Source: Marispirochaeta aestuarii (lineage in GTDB: Bacteria > Spirochaetota > Spirochaetia > JC444 > Marispirochaetaceae). From it: 64,000 bases of DNA. Numbering within the stretch: the first letter of the stretch is position 1; each line of letters starts with the position of its first letter. Shown here in pieces: positions 33,359 to 41,935 of this stretch. The stretch lies in NCBI RefSeq assembly GCF_002087085.1, contig NZ_MWQY01000001.1, positions 124,001 through 188,000 of the forward strand. Reading direction: 5' to 3'. A program made the position numbers and the translations under genes. A model generated the notes under the pieces. That model saw nothing but the letters and a program-made list of their open reading frames with translations. It made no database searches and was not told the DNA's origin.

Positions 33359-35425
33359 ATGCCGGACCCGAAACAGGAAATAGACTCGTTATCGGAAAAG
33401 CTGCTTGCATGGCAGCACGAATATTACCAGCTGGCCCGGCCCTCGGTCTCCGATACCGAGTACGACCGGGTTTTTGATCGTCTTCAGGAGCTCGAAAAGA
33501 AGCATCCCGAACTCAAAAAGCCGGATTCTCCCACCCTCAGGGTGGGAAGCGATCTTTCCGCAGAACTCCCGGAGGTCGAGCATACCATTCCCGTCCTGAG
33601 TCTCGACAAGGCCTACAGCGCTGCGGAGGTGGATGCCTGGGTAGCCAAGACCGCGAAAAATGCCGAGGAAGAGCTCTCCTTCGTCGTGGAGGAGAAGATC
33701 GACGGGGCCTCCATCGTTCTTTATTACGAGAACGGGGTCCTGGCCAGGGGAGTTACCCGGGGTAACGGCCGGGTGGGCAACGATGTAAGCGCCAATATCC
33801 GCACAATCCGCTCGGTACCTCTGCGGCTTTCGCAGCCCGTCTCCATCGCCGTCCGGGGAGAGGTTTTTCTGCCCCTGGACCGTTTTGACGAGATCAACGC
33901 CGAGCAGGAGGTTCCCTTCGCGAATCCCCGCAACCTGGCGGCGGGCACCCTGCGGCGCAAGAAGAGCAGCGAGGTTGCCCGGGTGCCCCTGGAAATCTTC
34001 GTCTACGAAGGCTATATGTCCGGCAGCGAAGAAGAGCCCTTCGATCAGCACCACCTTGTCCTGGATTACCTGCTGAGCCTCGGTTTCAAGGTCAATCCCC
34101 GGCTGGGGATTTTCGGGTCCGCCTGTGAAGGCCCGGTTTTCCGTACCGGCAGCGGACTTGAGTTCTCTTCAGGACCCCTTGAAGCAGTGGGCCCTTTCCT
34201 GGAACGCATGAACCGGGGGCGGAGCGGTCTTGGCTATGAAATCGACGGTCTGGTGATCAAGGTGAACGAGCTTGCCCCCCGGGAGCGTCTCGGCTATACC
34301 GGTCACCATCCCCGCTGGGCCATCGCCTACAAGTTCGAGTCCCCCCAGGCTGTAAGCACCGTGGAAAGCATCGATGTCCAGGTCGGCCGTACCGGGAGAA
34401 TTACCCCGGTGGCCAGAATAAAGCCGGTCAGAATCGGAGGATCCACGGTCTCCAACGTTACCCTGCACAATCAGCAGTACATCGAAGCCCTTGAGCTGTC
34501 CGCGGGAGACCAGGTGGCGGTTTCCAAACGGGGAGACGTTATTCCCGCGGTGGAGAAGGTGATAGAAAAGGGTGAATCCTCCGCCCCCGTATGGGCGATG
34601 CCCGAAACCTGTCCCTCCTGCGGGGAGGACTTGAGTCTCCGGGGGGCCCACCACTTCTGTACCAACCGGCGCTGCCCCGACCAGGTACGGGGAAGGATCA
34701 ACTTCTTTATTGCCCGGGACCAGATGGACATCGACGGGCTGGGGCCGGAAACCGCCGCCGTTCTGATGGACGAGGGCCTTGTCGCCGGGATCGAGGATCT
34801 CTACACCTTCGAAACCGAAAAGCTGAACGGGCTTCCCGGTTTCGGCGAGAAAAAGATCGACCTTATACGCCGGGGAATTGAAGAGAGTAAAAAGCGCCCG
34901 TTCAGGATCGTTCTCCCCAGCCTGGGGATTCCGGACCTGGGGCAGAAGGCCGCGGAGCTGCTGATAGAGGCAGGCTTTCGGGATATCGACTCCCTCCTCG
35001 AGGCTGCGGATAACAGGCAGGAGGAAAGACTGGCGGAAATTCACGGCATCGGCGAAAAAACGGCGGCCTCGATTCTCGAGAGTCTCCGGGACCCGGAAAT
35101 CCGGGGACAGATCGATGCCCTCCGCAGAGCAGGACTGAATTTCCGTGAAGAAGAAACGGAAACCCATCGGCAGCTGCCCCGGATCTTCGAAGGCCAGGTC
35201 TGGTGCGTTACCGGGAGCTTTGAAAACTTCAAACCTCGTTCAAAGGCCATGGAAGAGGTCAAACTCAGGGGAGGCCGGGCTGTGGGTTCCATTACGGGCT
35301 CTGTAAGCCATCTTCTTGCCGGGGAGGGTGCCGGAAGCAAGCTGAAGAAGGCCCGGGAGCTGGGAATCCGGATTGTCGACGAGGATGAGTTCCTGAAACT
35401 CCTGGGACCGGAGAGGGAATCCTGA
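33359..35425 (+). CDS. ligA: NAD-dependent DNA ligase LigA
   Basis: Seals nicks in replication and repair using NAD. 688 residues: Ia domain with YYQLARPSVSDTEYD, adenylation domain with the nucleophilic Lys in VEEKIDG near 112, OB fold (GRTGRITPVA), four-Cys zinc finger (CPSCG then CTNRRC, near 417-440), HhH repeats, and a C-terminal BRCT domain (VWCVTGSF to the end). Length and order are typical. ATG 33359 follows GGAGAACAAGAG. The stop overlaps the next ATG by one base. Confidence 0.96.
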   Translation: MPDPKQEIDSLSEKLLAWQHEYYQLARPSVSDTEYDRVFDRLQELEKKHPELKKPDSPTLRVGSDLSAELPEVEHTIPVLSLDKAYSAAEVDAWVAKTAKNAEEELSFVVEEKIDGASIVLYYENGVLARGVTRGNGRVGNDVSANIRTIRSVPLRLSQPVSIAVRGEVFLPLDRFDEINAEQEVPFANPRNLAAGTLRRKKSSEVARVPLEIFVYEGYMSGSEEEPFDQHHLVLDYLLSLGFKVNPRLGIFGSACEGPVFRTGSGLEFSSGPLEAVGPFLERMNRGRSGLGYEIDGLVIKVNELAPRERLGYTGHHPRWAIAYKFESPQAVSTVESIDVQVGRTGRITPVARIKPVRIGGSTVSNVTLHNQQYIEALELSAGDQVAVSKRGDVIPAVEKVIEKGESSAPVWAMPETCPSCGEDLSLRGAHHFCTNRRCPDQVRGRINFFIARDQMDIDGLGPETAAVLMDEGLVAGIEDLYTFETEKLNGLPGFGEKKIDLIRRGIEESKKRPFRIVLPSLGIPDLGQKAAELLIEAGFRDIDSLLEAADNRQEERLAEIHGIGEKTAASILESLRDPEIRGQIDALRRAGLNFREEETETHRQLPRIFEGQVWCVTGSFENFKPRSKAMEEVKLRGGRAVGSITGSVSHLLAGEGAGSKLKKARELGIRIVDEDEFLKLLGPERES

Positions 35426-36177
35426 TGGCCCTCTCCTTTGCAGAGCGGGAAAATCTCAAAACCCTTCTTGAAGCCGAAGGATACGGAGTGATTCCCAACG
35501 ACCGGTTCAGGATCGATATGGAGGAATCCTTCAGGCAGCTCTGGAAACGGGTGGAGTCCTTTACCATGACCGGCATGGAACGGGGATACGGCCTCTACCA
35601 GGCGGTACGGTATCTTGAGGAGCGGAATATCCCCGGGGATTTCGTGGAGTGCGGCGTCTGGAAGGGGGGCAGCTGCATGCTCATGATGGGGGCCCTGCAG
35701 GAGCTCGGAGCTGCAGCAAGGACCATCAGGCTCTACGATACCTTTACCGGAATGCCGGAACCGGGGGATGAGGACATCATCGCCTGGAACCGGCGGCCGG
35801 TAAAAGAGAAATGGCAGAGCCACGCCCTCGATTCCTGGGCCGTGGGGCTGGACGAGGTCCGGGCGAATCTTGGCCTGATGAATTACCCGGCGGAAAAGAT
35901 ACTCACCATTCCCGGGGACGTGGCGGAGACCCTGGCTGCCGACCGGCCCGAAGGGATCGCCCTGCTGCGCCTTGATACCGACTGGTACGCCTCCACCCTG
36001 CTGGAACTGGAGCTTCTGTACCCCCTGCTTTCCCCCGGGGGGGTGCTGATTATCGACGACTACGGCCACTTTGAAGGGGCCCGCAGGGCGGTGGACGAGT
36101 ACTTTTCCCGTCCTGAGGTTCCGGGGATTCTGCTCTCCCGGCTGGATTATACCGGCCGTATGGGGATAAAGCATTAA
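35425..36177 (+). CDS. TylF/MycF-family O-methyltransferase
   Basis: 250 residues. The SAM site is the family form DFVECGVWKGGSCMLMMGAL (about 73-92), followed by YDTFTGMPEPGDEDI and LLRLDTDWYASTL, whose acidic residues bind Mg2+ in the macrocin methyltransferases. The closing LIIDDYGHFEGARRAVDEYF is also diagnostic. Non-actinobacterial members often modify surface glycans, but the substrate here is unknown. Translation is coupled to ligA by a TGATG overlap. Confidence 0.85.
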   Translation: MALSFAERENLKTLLEAEGYGVIPNDRFRIDMEESFRQLWKRVESFTMTGMERGYGLYQAVRYLEERNIPGDFVECGVWKGGSCMLMMGALQELGAAARTIRLYDTFTGMPEPGDEDIIAWNRRPVKEKWQSHALDSWAVGLDEVRANLGLMNYPAEKILTIPGDVAETLAADRPEGIALLRLDTDWYASTLLELELLYPLLSPGGVLIIDDYGHFEGARRAVDEYFSRPEVPGILLSRLDYTGRMGIKH

Positions 36178-36217
36178 GCCCCTTGACGATCCCCCGCTTT
36201 TTCAGGATTTTATACAC

Positions 36218-36240
36218 GGGCACATATAGTACAGGTGCCC
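36218..36240 (+). promoter_or_regulatory. Inverted repeat centred on the -10 region of the Bax-inhibitor-1-like gene
   Basis: GGGCAC (36218-36223) and GTGCCC (36235-36240) form a perfect 6-bp inverted repeat with an 11-nt centre containing TATAGT (36225-36230), a good -10 box. A weak -35 (TTCAGG at 36201-36206) fits with an 18-nt spacer. The layout suggests a repressor operator on the promoter. Confidence 0.45.
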
Positions 36241-36281
36241 ATACAGTATATTTTTGACAACAGAATAAGGAGACCTCACAG

Positions 36282-36979
36282 ATGACTCGTGAACAAATAC
36301 TTCAGAACGCCCAGGTGCGGGAGCAGAGCATCCTGCGCAATGTCTATGTCTGGATGACCCTTGGTCTTGGGCTTACCGGGGTTATCAGCCTCGGTATGGC
36401 CTCCAATCCAAACCTGGTCATGTCCCTGGTCCGCAATCCCCTCCTGTTTTACGGGGCAATAATTGGGGAGCTGGTCCTGGTAATGTTCCTCTCCGCCCGG
36501 CTCATGCAGATGAGCGCCACCGCCGCAACCCTCGGATTCGCCGGATACGCCGCCCTGAACGGTGTTACCCTGTCGGTGATATTCCTCGCCTATACCGGGC
36601 AGAGCATCGCCCAGGCCTTTTCGTGGCAGGCGGTACCTTTGCAGGAATGAGCCTCTGGGCCACCACCACCCGACGGGACCTGTCGTCCATCGGCAACTAC
36701 CTCTTTATGGGGCTTATCGGGCTGATCATCGCCATGGTAGCCAACATGTTCTTCCGCTCCGACAGCTTCTCGCTGCTCATCAGCCTGGTGGGTGTGGCTC
36801 TTTTTCTGGGGCTTACTGCCTACGACACCCAGATGATCAAGAGCTGGAACCGGCAGTTCGGTTCTTCCATCGACGAGGCGGGCTATATAAAGCTCTCCAT
36901 TATGGGAGCCCTGAAGCTCTACCTCGATTTTATCAATCTCTTTCTCTTTTTCCTGCGCATCTTCGGCCGCAGGGACTGA
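36282..36979 (+). pseudogene. Bax-inhibitor-1 (YccA/YbhL) family membrane protein, frameshifted
   Basis: Two overlapping frames (36282-36650 and 36623-36979) together make one roughly 232-residue BI-1 protein with six to seven membrane helices. Frame one ends in SIAQAFSWQAVPLQE, whereas the family continues AQAFFVAGGTFAGMSLWATTT, which is exactly what frame two reads. Adding one T to the four-T run at 36618-36621 restores a single frame. Frame two contains GLTAYDTQMIK and ends normally. The intact protein would be an inner-membrane channel-like protein. It may be a real loss, a sequencing error in the T run, or a recoded gene. AAGGAG precedes ATG 36282. Confidence 0.85.
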
Positions 36980-36983
36980 CCCT

Positions 36984-37733
36984 TCAGCAGCCGTCGCGGC
37001 TGCTGTGGCTTAAGGGGTGCCGCAGAACCCGTGCCCGTATCCGGCTGTCGTCGCAGGGCACGAGTTCCGGCAGCTCTCCGGCCATGGCGACGGAGTCATC
37101 GATCAGTATAAGTACTCCCCGTACCCCCGGAAGCCCTGCGATACGTTCCGCGGCTTCCCGTGCACTCGCCGGGTCTCTGCTCAGGTTTCCCGCCAGGGTA
37201 GCTGCGGCATCCGCCAGGGATGCGTCCCCGGCTGATACGGTGGCCAGGCTGCAGTTTCCCAGGGAGAGGGAGTGTCCCATTTTTGAGGATGATGAGCAGA
37301 GGGCAAGGGGAGTCTCTTCCGGAGAAATCTTGAAGGCCACCCTCCCGGAGAGGGCGCTTTCCCCTCCGTACAGGCCGATATAGGCCTCCTCCCGTACATG
37401 CAGAAAGATATCCCCGCCGTTGTTGATTATCGTATCCCGGCAGCCTTCAGTTCTGGCGGCTTCGGCGGCCATCTGGGCCACCGTACCGGCTACCGCGGCC
37501 ATGGGGCCGACGCCGACCAGGAGGGAGGCTTTGTGCATGCGCCGTACCGCCTCCGGGGGCTCCCCGGGCAGCTCTTCCAGGGGGGCCATGGCCCGCAGAA
37601 AATCCGGAAACGCATCGATATAGGCGGCCAACTCCCGGCGGATTCCTTTAACCGCGGCTTTAACGATATCGAAACGTTCAGTTGCCACTATAAAGGCCGC
37701 CTCCCGGTGGCGGAACTCGATAAACTCGTGCAT
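36984..37733 (-). CDS. UPF0280 (COG2122) protein of the homocysteine module
   Basis: 249 residues starting MHEFIEFRHREAAF, with an ApbE-like fold signature: MHKASLLVGVGPMAAVAGTV, NNGGDIFLHV, and SKMGHSLSLGNCSLATVSAGDASLADA split over 165-195. In methanogens the COG2122 gene belongs with the COG1900 sulfurtransferase and NIL-ferredoxin in homocysteine synthesis; the same three genes sit in a row here. Start coupled to the upstream gene by TGATG. Its exact biochemical step remains unclear. A GC-rich hairpin lies in its last codons. Confidence 0.85.
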   Translation of the reverse strand: MHEFIEFRHREAAFIVATERFDIVKAAVKGIRRELAAYIDAFPDFLRAMAPLEELPGEPPEAVRRMHKASLLVGVGPMAAVAGTVAQMAAEAARTEGCRDTIINNGGDIFLHVREEAYIGLYGGESALSGRVAFKISPEETPLALCSSSSKMGHSLSLGNCSLATVSAGDASLADAAATLAGNLSRDPASAREAAERIAGLPGVRGVLILIDDSVAMAGELPELVPCDDSRIRARVLRHPLSHSSRDGC

Positions 37734-38143
37734 CAGATTATGGAGGAACAGGCTCCGTAGGGGCAGTTCTCGATGCAGCTCAGGCATTCAACGCATTTTG
37801 AATCATCGAAAACCACCTCCCGGCCCGGCTCGCCGTTGAAATGGAGGGCCCCGGTGGGACAGTGGGGAATGCAGTTTCCGCAGGAGACGCAGAGGGATTC
37901 ATCCCAGCGGAGGCCCTTCTGGTGTTCCCGGACCTCGATGTTGAGCTCCCGTACCCAGTCGATTCCCCGGGCGATGTCCTCGTCGGAACCGGTCAGGTCC
38001 AGAACAAGGAAGCCCTCTTCGTCGGGGGTCACCTTCGCCCGGAAAATGTTGATGATAAGGTCGTAGTCCTTTACCAGGTGGTAGACGATGGGTTTTTCCG
38101 TCTCGCACCGGGGAAAATAGAGCATCAGGCGCTTGGTTGTCAT
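37733..38143 (-). CDS. NIL-domain 4Fe-4S ferredoxin (sulfurtransferase iron-sulfur subunit)
   Basis: 136 residues: an N-terminal NIL domain (about 1-78), then two 4Fe-4S binding sites, CVSCGNCIPHCP (84-95) and CVECLSCIENCP (116-127). In Methanosarcina the equivalent protein supplies electrons or sulfur for forming the homocysteine thiol from aspartate semialdehyde. It abuts the COG1900 gene and overlaps the UPF0280 start by one base. Cytoplasmic; no signal peptide. Confidence 0.9.
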   Translation of the reverse strand: MTTKRLMLYFPRCETEKPIVYHLVKDYDLIINIFRAKVTPDEEGFLVLDLTGSDEDIARGIDWVRELNIEVREHQKGLRWDESLCVSCGNCIPHCPTGALHFNGEPGREVVFDDSKCVECLSCIENCPYGACSSII

Positions 38144-39369
38144 CAGCGTACTCCCTGCAGGGCTGCGGGCATTGGGGATGAGCTGCCCGTGGCCGGAAGC
38201 GGGGCAGCCGGGGTGTTGACGGTAAAATCTCCGGCTCTGATCTGGTCGGCCAGAAGGTTCGCCGCCTTCAGGGCCTTTGCATAGGAGGAGAGGCTTCCGG
38301 TCTCAACACTTCGTCCGAAGAGCCGGACCTCTCCCCGGCGCAGATCGGCGTAGCTGACATGGGTCAGAACCTTGCCGGTATTCTTCGGGTAATCCACGGC
38401 ATAGTCGATTACCGGGGCCATGATATCCTCGTCCCGTACGGTACAGCCTTTGAGCACCTCCGGACCGGTGATGGGTATGGGAATGGCCACCCCCAGAGCC
38501 AGGCTGACGCCGTAGCCCCGGATTGAGACCCCCCGCACGAACTCCGGGTCCATCTGCTTGAGATCCCCGGTAAGTCCCAGGGTCCCGGCCCCGTCGACGG
38601 GGACGCCGGTGTCCCCCCTGGGGGCATCCGGACTGTGCTGGGTCCCCGGGGCATAGACGATTCCCGGCGCTCCCGCGAGCCATACCTTGCTTCCGATACC
38701 GATGGAACGGTACCAGGGGTCGTTTAAAAGGGGGCTCAGCTGTCCTGCGGAGGAGTAACCCAGGGAGCCGTAGGCCGGTTTCAGGGCTCCCAGGTAGGTG
38801 TGTATCAGCTTGTCCGAGGAGTTGACCGCCGCGTTGTAGTTCTGGTAACAGTTCCTGGGATTCGTCATGATCGCCTGGTTTATTTCCGCCAGGCTGAACT
38901 CACTGCGAAGCTCCCGTAAAGGGTACTCGTCGGTACCGTAGGAGCGGGCGTAGAGCTGTACCTTTTCTCCCCGGACGAGCTTTTCTATGACATGTCCGCC
39001 GCCGAAGCGAAACTCCCCGGGATAGTAGAGGTTGGCGGGATCGTTGACCTGGAGCTGGGTCGCGCCCAGGTACAGATCCACCGCCGCGATTCCGGAATAG
39101 ACCTCCACATCGTCTATCCAGGCCTGGGTTATGCGGATCTTGGGTTTCGAGTGCCCCAGGTTCATGAATACCCCGGAGGAGCACATGGGACCGAAGGTGG
39201 CAGTGGTAACCACGTCGATCTCCCGGGCCGCCTCCTGGAGGCCCTTCCTTTCCACGTAAGCGATAACCTCTTCGGCGGTCATTACCACGGCCTTGCGGGA
39301 TTCGATCTTTCTGTTGATATCGTCGATGCTTTTCAGCTGATTCTGTCTCTGAGCTTCTGGTTTTTTCAT
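38143..39369 (-). CDS. L-aspartate semialdehyde sulfurtransferase, DUF39/COG1900 (homocysteine synthesis)
   Basis: 408 residues. Converts aspartate semialdehyde to homocysteine with a protein persulfide, by-passing O-acetyl- or O-succinyl-homoserine. Two cysteines in conserved surroundings, C63 (FGPMCSSGVF) and C174 (NPRNCYQNYN), correspond by position and context to the essential cysteines I recall for the Methanosarcina enzyme. GIVYAPGTQHSPDAPRGDTG near 250 is also typical. AGGACAGG precedes ATG. It lies 11 nt after the SMP-30 gene and directly before the NIL-ferredoxin. Confidence 0.88.
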   Translation of the reverse strand: MKKPEAQRQNQLKSIDDINRKIESRKAVVMTAEEVIAYVERKGLQEAAREIDVVTTATFGPMCSSGVFMNLGHSKPKIRITQAWIDDVEVYSGIAAVDLYLGATQLQVNDPANLYYPGEFRFGGGHVIEKLVRGEKVQLYARSYGTDEYPLRELRSEFSLAEINQAIMTNPRNCYQNYNAAVNSSDKLIHTYLGALKPAYGSLGYSSAGQLSPLLNDPWYRSIGIGSKVWLAGAPGIVYAPGTQHSPDAPRGDTGVPVDGAGTLGLTGDLKQMDPEFVRGVSIRGYGVSLALGVAIPIPITGPEVLKGCTVRDEDIMAPVIDYAVDYPKNTGKVLTHVSYADLRRGEVRLFGRSVETGSLSSYAKALKAANLLADQIRAGDFTVNTPAAPLPATGSSSPMPAALQGVR

Positions 39370-39380
39370 TTCCTGTCCTT

Positions 39381-40259
39381 TTATCCCCTGTATCGATAAC
39401 CGGGAGCGCCGCTGACACCGGGCTCGAAGGCGAAGATTCCGCCCGCCTCAGGATACTTCCTGAGCCCCTCAGGGTCCATCCCCTGCCGGGCGGTGGTCAC
39501 GAAGAGGGTCGCCCGATCTTTGCCGCCAAAGCAGCAGGAGGTAACATGGGGTGCGGGGATTCCGACCTGTTCGATCATTTCCCCGTTTTCCGGATTCCAC
39601 CTGGCGACGCAGGCTCCCCGGTAAAAGGCAATCCAGAGCATTCCTTCATCGTCGATGGTCATGCCGTCGGGGCTTCCAAGTTCCGGGGGGGTGGAAAAGG
39701 CGATCCGCGGCGAGGATATCTCCCCGTTTTCCATGTTGCAGGAGAAGGCAACCACGCATTTTGTGGGGGTGTCGATATAGAACATCAGCGAGCGCTTCAG
39801 GTCCCAGGCAAGGCCGTTGGAGACAGTAACCCCCTCCACCCTGCGGCTTACAGCCCCTTTCTCGTCGAGACAGTAGAGGGCGGCCGTACCGGTGGTGCGG
39901 CTCAGGGACATGGTTCCGGCCCAGAACCTTCCGGCGGGGTCGCATTTGCCGTCGTTGAAGCGGCTGTCCGGATTGTCCGTCTCGGGAGAGGCGATTTCCT
40001 CAGAGTCGCCGCCTTCGGAGGAGAGGCGGAAGAATCCCTTTTCTCCGGCGGCGATAAAATTGCCCTCCCTGTCGAGGACCGCCGCTCCCACCTTCTGGCC
40101 GGCTGTAACGAGGGTATCCGTACCCGGAGAGGGATCACAGCGATGGATCTCTCCGGCATTGATATTGACCCAGTAGAGATGCTGGTCCTCTTCGTCCCAG
40201 AAGGGTCCCTCCGCAAGCTCCGCCCGGGCGTCGAGAATGGTACGTACTGCGTATTTCAT
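39381..40259 (-). CDS. SMP-30/gluconolactonase/regucalcin-family lactonase
   Basis: 292 residues forming a six-bladed propeller: LAEGPFWDEEDQHLYWVNI at the N-terminus with the metal-binding Glu, SRFNDGKCDPAGRFWAGTM, VSNGLAWDL and GSPDGMTIDDEGMLWIAFY with the Asn and Asp ligands. Likely hydrolyses a sugar-acid lactone using a divalent metal. Start MKYAVRTI (40259) rather than the longer frame at 40331, because the promoter -10 box lies in between. First gene of the homocysteine operon, though its link to that pathway is unclear. Confidence 0.88.
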   Translation of the reverse strand: MKYAVRTILDARAELAEGPFWDEEDQHLYWVNINAGEIHRCDPSPGTDTLVTAGQKVGAAVLDREGNFIAAGEKGFFRLSSEGGDSEEIASPETDNPDSRFNDGKCDPAGRFWAGTMSLSRTTGTAALYCLDEKGAVSRRVEGVTVSNGLAWDLKRSLMFYIDTPTKCVVAFSCNMENGEISSPRIAFSTPPELGSPDGMTIDDEGMLWIAFYRGACVARWNPENGEMIEQVGIPAPHVTSCCFGGKDRATLFVTTARQGMDPEGLRKYPEAGGIFAFEPGVSGAPGYRYRG

Positions 40260-40265
40260 CCCTCT

Positions 40266-40294
40266 ATGGTAGAAACTTGCAGGCGTCTTGTCAA
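40266..40294 (-). promoter_or_regulatory. Promoter of the SMP-30/homocysteine operon, leaderless geometry
   Basis: Minus-strand consensus TTGACA (40294-40289), 17-nt spacer, TACCAT (40271-40266), then 6 nt (AGAGGG) to the ATG at 40259. Transcription should begin at the A of ATG; AGAGGG directly touches the start codon and is too close to act as a ribosome-binding site. Confidence 0.7.
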
Positions 40295-40339
40295 AGACTT
40301 TATTGGTGTTCCGGTTCCCTGGAACGGACACGGTCAGCC

Positions 40340-40368
40340 TTGTCCCGGTCCGGCAGGAACAGTACTAT
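40340..40368 (+). promoter_or_regulatory. Promoter of the amidohydrolase gene, near-leaderless geometry
   Basis: TTGTCC (40340-40345), 17-nt spacer, TACTAT (40363-40368), then 10 nt to ATG 40379. Divergent from the promoter at 40266-40294, with 45 nt between the two -35 boxes. Confidence 0.6.
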
Positions 40369-40378
40369 AGAGCACAGC

Positions 40379-41860
40379 ATGAGATTATTTACCAATGCCC
40401 GCTTCTGTTCCATGGAAGCCCCGGACGACCATTACGACGCCCTCCTCGAGAAGGGGGGATCCATTCTCCGCCTCTATCGCCGGTCCGGGGAGATTCCCGC
40501 CGACCTGCACGCTGAGCGAATCGATCTCGACGGGGCATGGGTATACCCGGGCTTTACCGATACTCATACCCATTCCTTCGACGGAGGTCTCTATTCCCTC
40601 TGCCTTGACCTGGGAGGCTGCAGCAGCCTCAGGCAGGTGATCGAGGCCCTGGCGGGAGTCCGCCCTCTCGGTGGGCTTGCCTTTGCCTGGAACCTGGATG
40701 TTCACAGGATTCGCGAGGGACGCTTTCCGAACCTGACTGAACTGGACAGGGCGGTTCCGGATATCCCCCTTATCGTCAAACGGGTTGACGGCCACTCCTG
40801 CATGGTCAACAGCGCCGCCCTCAGGGCGGTCCCCTGGAAAAGCGGTTCTGCTCCCCAGTTACTGCCCCTGACCCGGGAGCTGAGCAGGGAGGCTTCCGCC
40901 TGGTTTCAGAGTATGGTGGATGAGGAGGGAATCCTCTCCGCCTACGACGCGGCCTCTCGAATCGCCCTGAAGGCGGGATTGACCCGTGTCCATACCATGG
41001 TGGGGGACGGAGAGAGCGACCCCCGTCATTTCGTCCTGCTTCGGGACAACCTGGAGCGCTTTGACGTCGACTTTGTTCCCTATCCCCAGATCAGCAACGT
41101 GAACAGGGCCCTGGAGCTTGGATCCCCCCGGGTGGGGGGCTGTCTCCTGAGCGACGGCTCCATCGGCAGTCATACGGCGGCCCTGAATGCACCCTACGCC
41201 GACCAACCGGAGAGCAGGGGAACACTCTACCGTGACCAGGACTTCTGGTACCGTTTTGTCCGGGAGGCCCACAGGGAAGGTCTTCAGGCCTGCGTGCATG
41301 CCATAGGGGAGGCTGCGGTGGAACAGATAGCCGGGGTGCTCAGAAGGGTGTACGATGAAGATCCCAAAGCGCTTCATCATCAGATTATTCATTGCGAGAT
41401 GGTGAGCGACAGGAGCCTCGAGCTCCTTGAGGGACTGCCCGCAGCGGCTCCGGTACAACCGGCCTTTGACGCCCTCTGGGGAGGCGAAGGGGGATTGTAC
41501 GAGAAACACCTGGGGAAGGAAGGTCGTGCCCGGTGCAACCGCTACGCTTCCCTCGCCCGGGCGGGGGTACTGCTTACGGGAGGTTCCGACTGGTATATAA
41601 CGCCCCTGGATCCTCTGGGGGGTATTCGGGCCGCGACCCGGCTGTCAAACCCTGCCGAAAGGCTTTCTCCCTTCGAGGCGATCCGTCTCTATACCGTAAA
41701 CGCAGCAAAGCTCACCGCTTCGGATGACCGGCAGGGATATCTCCGGGAAGGATACGAATGCGACCTGAGTATTGTCTCCGGTCCCGGGGAGGGGGAAAAA
41801 AGTGCCGTAAAAGGGGTGGTAAAGGAAGGAAAACTCCTCTTCCTGCGGGGACGGACTTGA
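40379..41860 (+). CDS. YtcJ-like metal-dependent amidohydrolase
   Basis: 493 residues. GAWVYPGFTDTHTHSFDGG near 50-68 holds the HxH zinc motif; VKRVDGHSCMVNS, SDGSIGSHTAAL, HAIGEAAVEQI and LLTGGSDWYITPLDPLGGI supply the other metal ligands (His, His, Asp) in the order of the YtcJ/amidohydrolase-3 family. Cytoplasmic, substrate unknown. I chose ATG 40379 (MRLFTNARF) because the longer frame from 40277 covers the promoter and the divergent gene. No Shine-Dalgarno sequence. Confidence 0.87.
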   Translation: MRLFTNARFCSMEAPDDHYDALLEKGGSILRLYRRSGEIPADLHAERIDLDGAWVYPGFTDTHTHSFDGGLYSLCLDLGGCSSLRQVIEALAGVRPLGGLAFAWNLDVHRIREGRFPNLTELDRAVPDIPLIVKRVDGHSCMVNSAALRAVPWKSGSAPQLLPLTRELSREASAWFQSMVDEEGILSAYDAASRIALKAGLTRVHTMVGDGESDPRHFVLLRDNLERFDVDFVPYPQISNVNRALELGSPRVGGCLLSDGSIGSHTAALNAPYADQPESRGTLYRDQDFWYRFVREAHREGLQACVHAIGEAAVEQIAGVLRRVYDEDPKALHHQIIHCEMVSDRSLELLEGLPAAAPVQPAFDALWGGEGGLYEKHLGKEGRARCNRYASLARAGVLLTGGSDWYITPLDPLGGIRAATRLSNPAERLSPFEAIRLYTVNAAKLTASDDRQGYLREGYECDLSIVSGPGEGEKSAVKGVVKEGKLLFLRGRT

Positions 41861-41884
41861 ATTTTTCGCCTCCTTCGTTAGAAT
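41857..41884 (+). promoter_or_regulatory. Promoter of the CheY-like gene
   Basis: TTGAAT (41857-41862), 16-nt spacer, TAGAAT (41879-41884). It overlaps the amidohydrolase stop codon, giving the response regulator its own transcript with a leader of about 45 nt. Confidence 0.5.
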
Positions 41885-41935
41885 TATTAATCAGACACCC
41901 TGGTGCGTGCATATCCAGGAACGGGGGTAGATGAT

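Noticed and set aside
36618-36621. Programmed -1 frameshift in the Bax-inhibitor-1-like gene
   Set aside because: The site GCC-TTT-TCG is not a good XXXYYYZ slippery heptamer and no obvious stimulatory structure follows; a deletion or sequencing error is simpler.
36970-37015. CAGCAGCC/GGCTGCTG hairpin as a bidirectional terminator
   Set aside because: No T-run follows on either strand and the stem is within the last codons of UPF0280.
37734-37787. Longer N-terminus of the UPF0280 protein
   Set aside because: It would run well into the upstream ferredoxin gene; the TGATG overlap and the family start favour ATG 37733.
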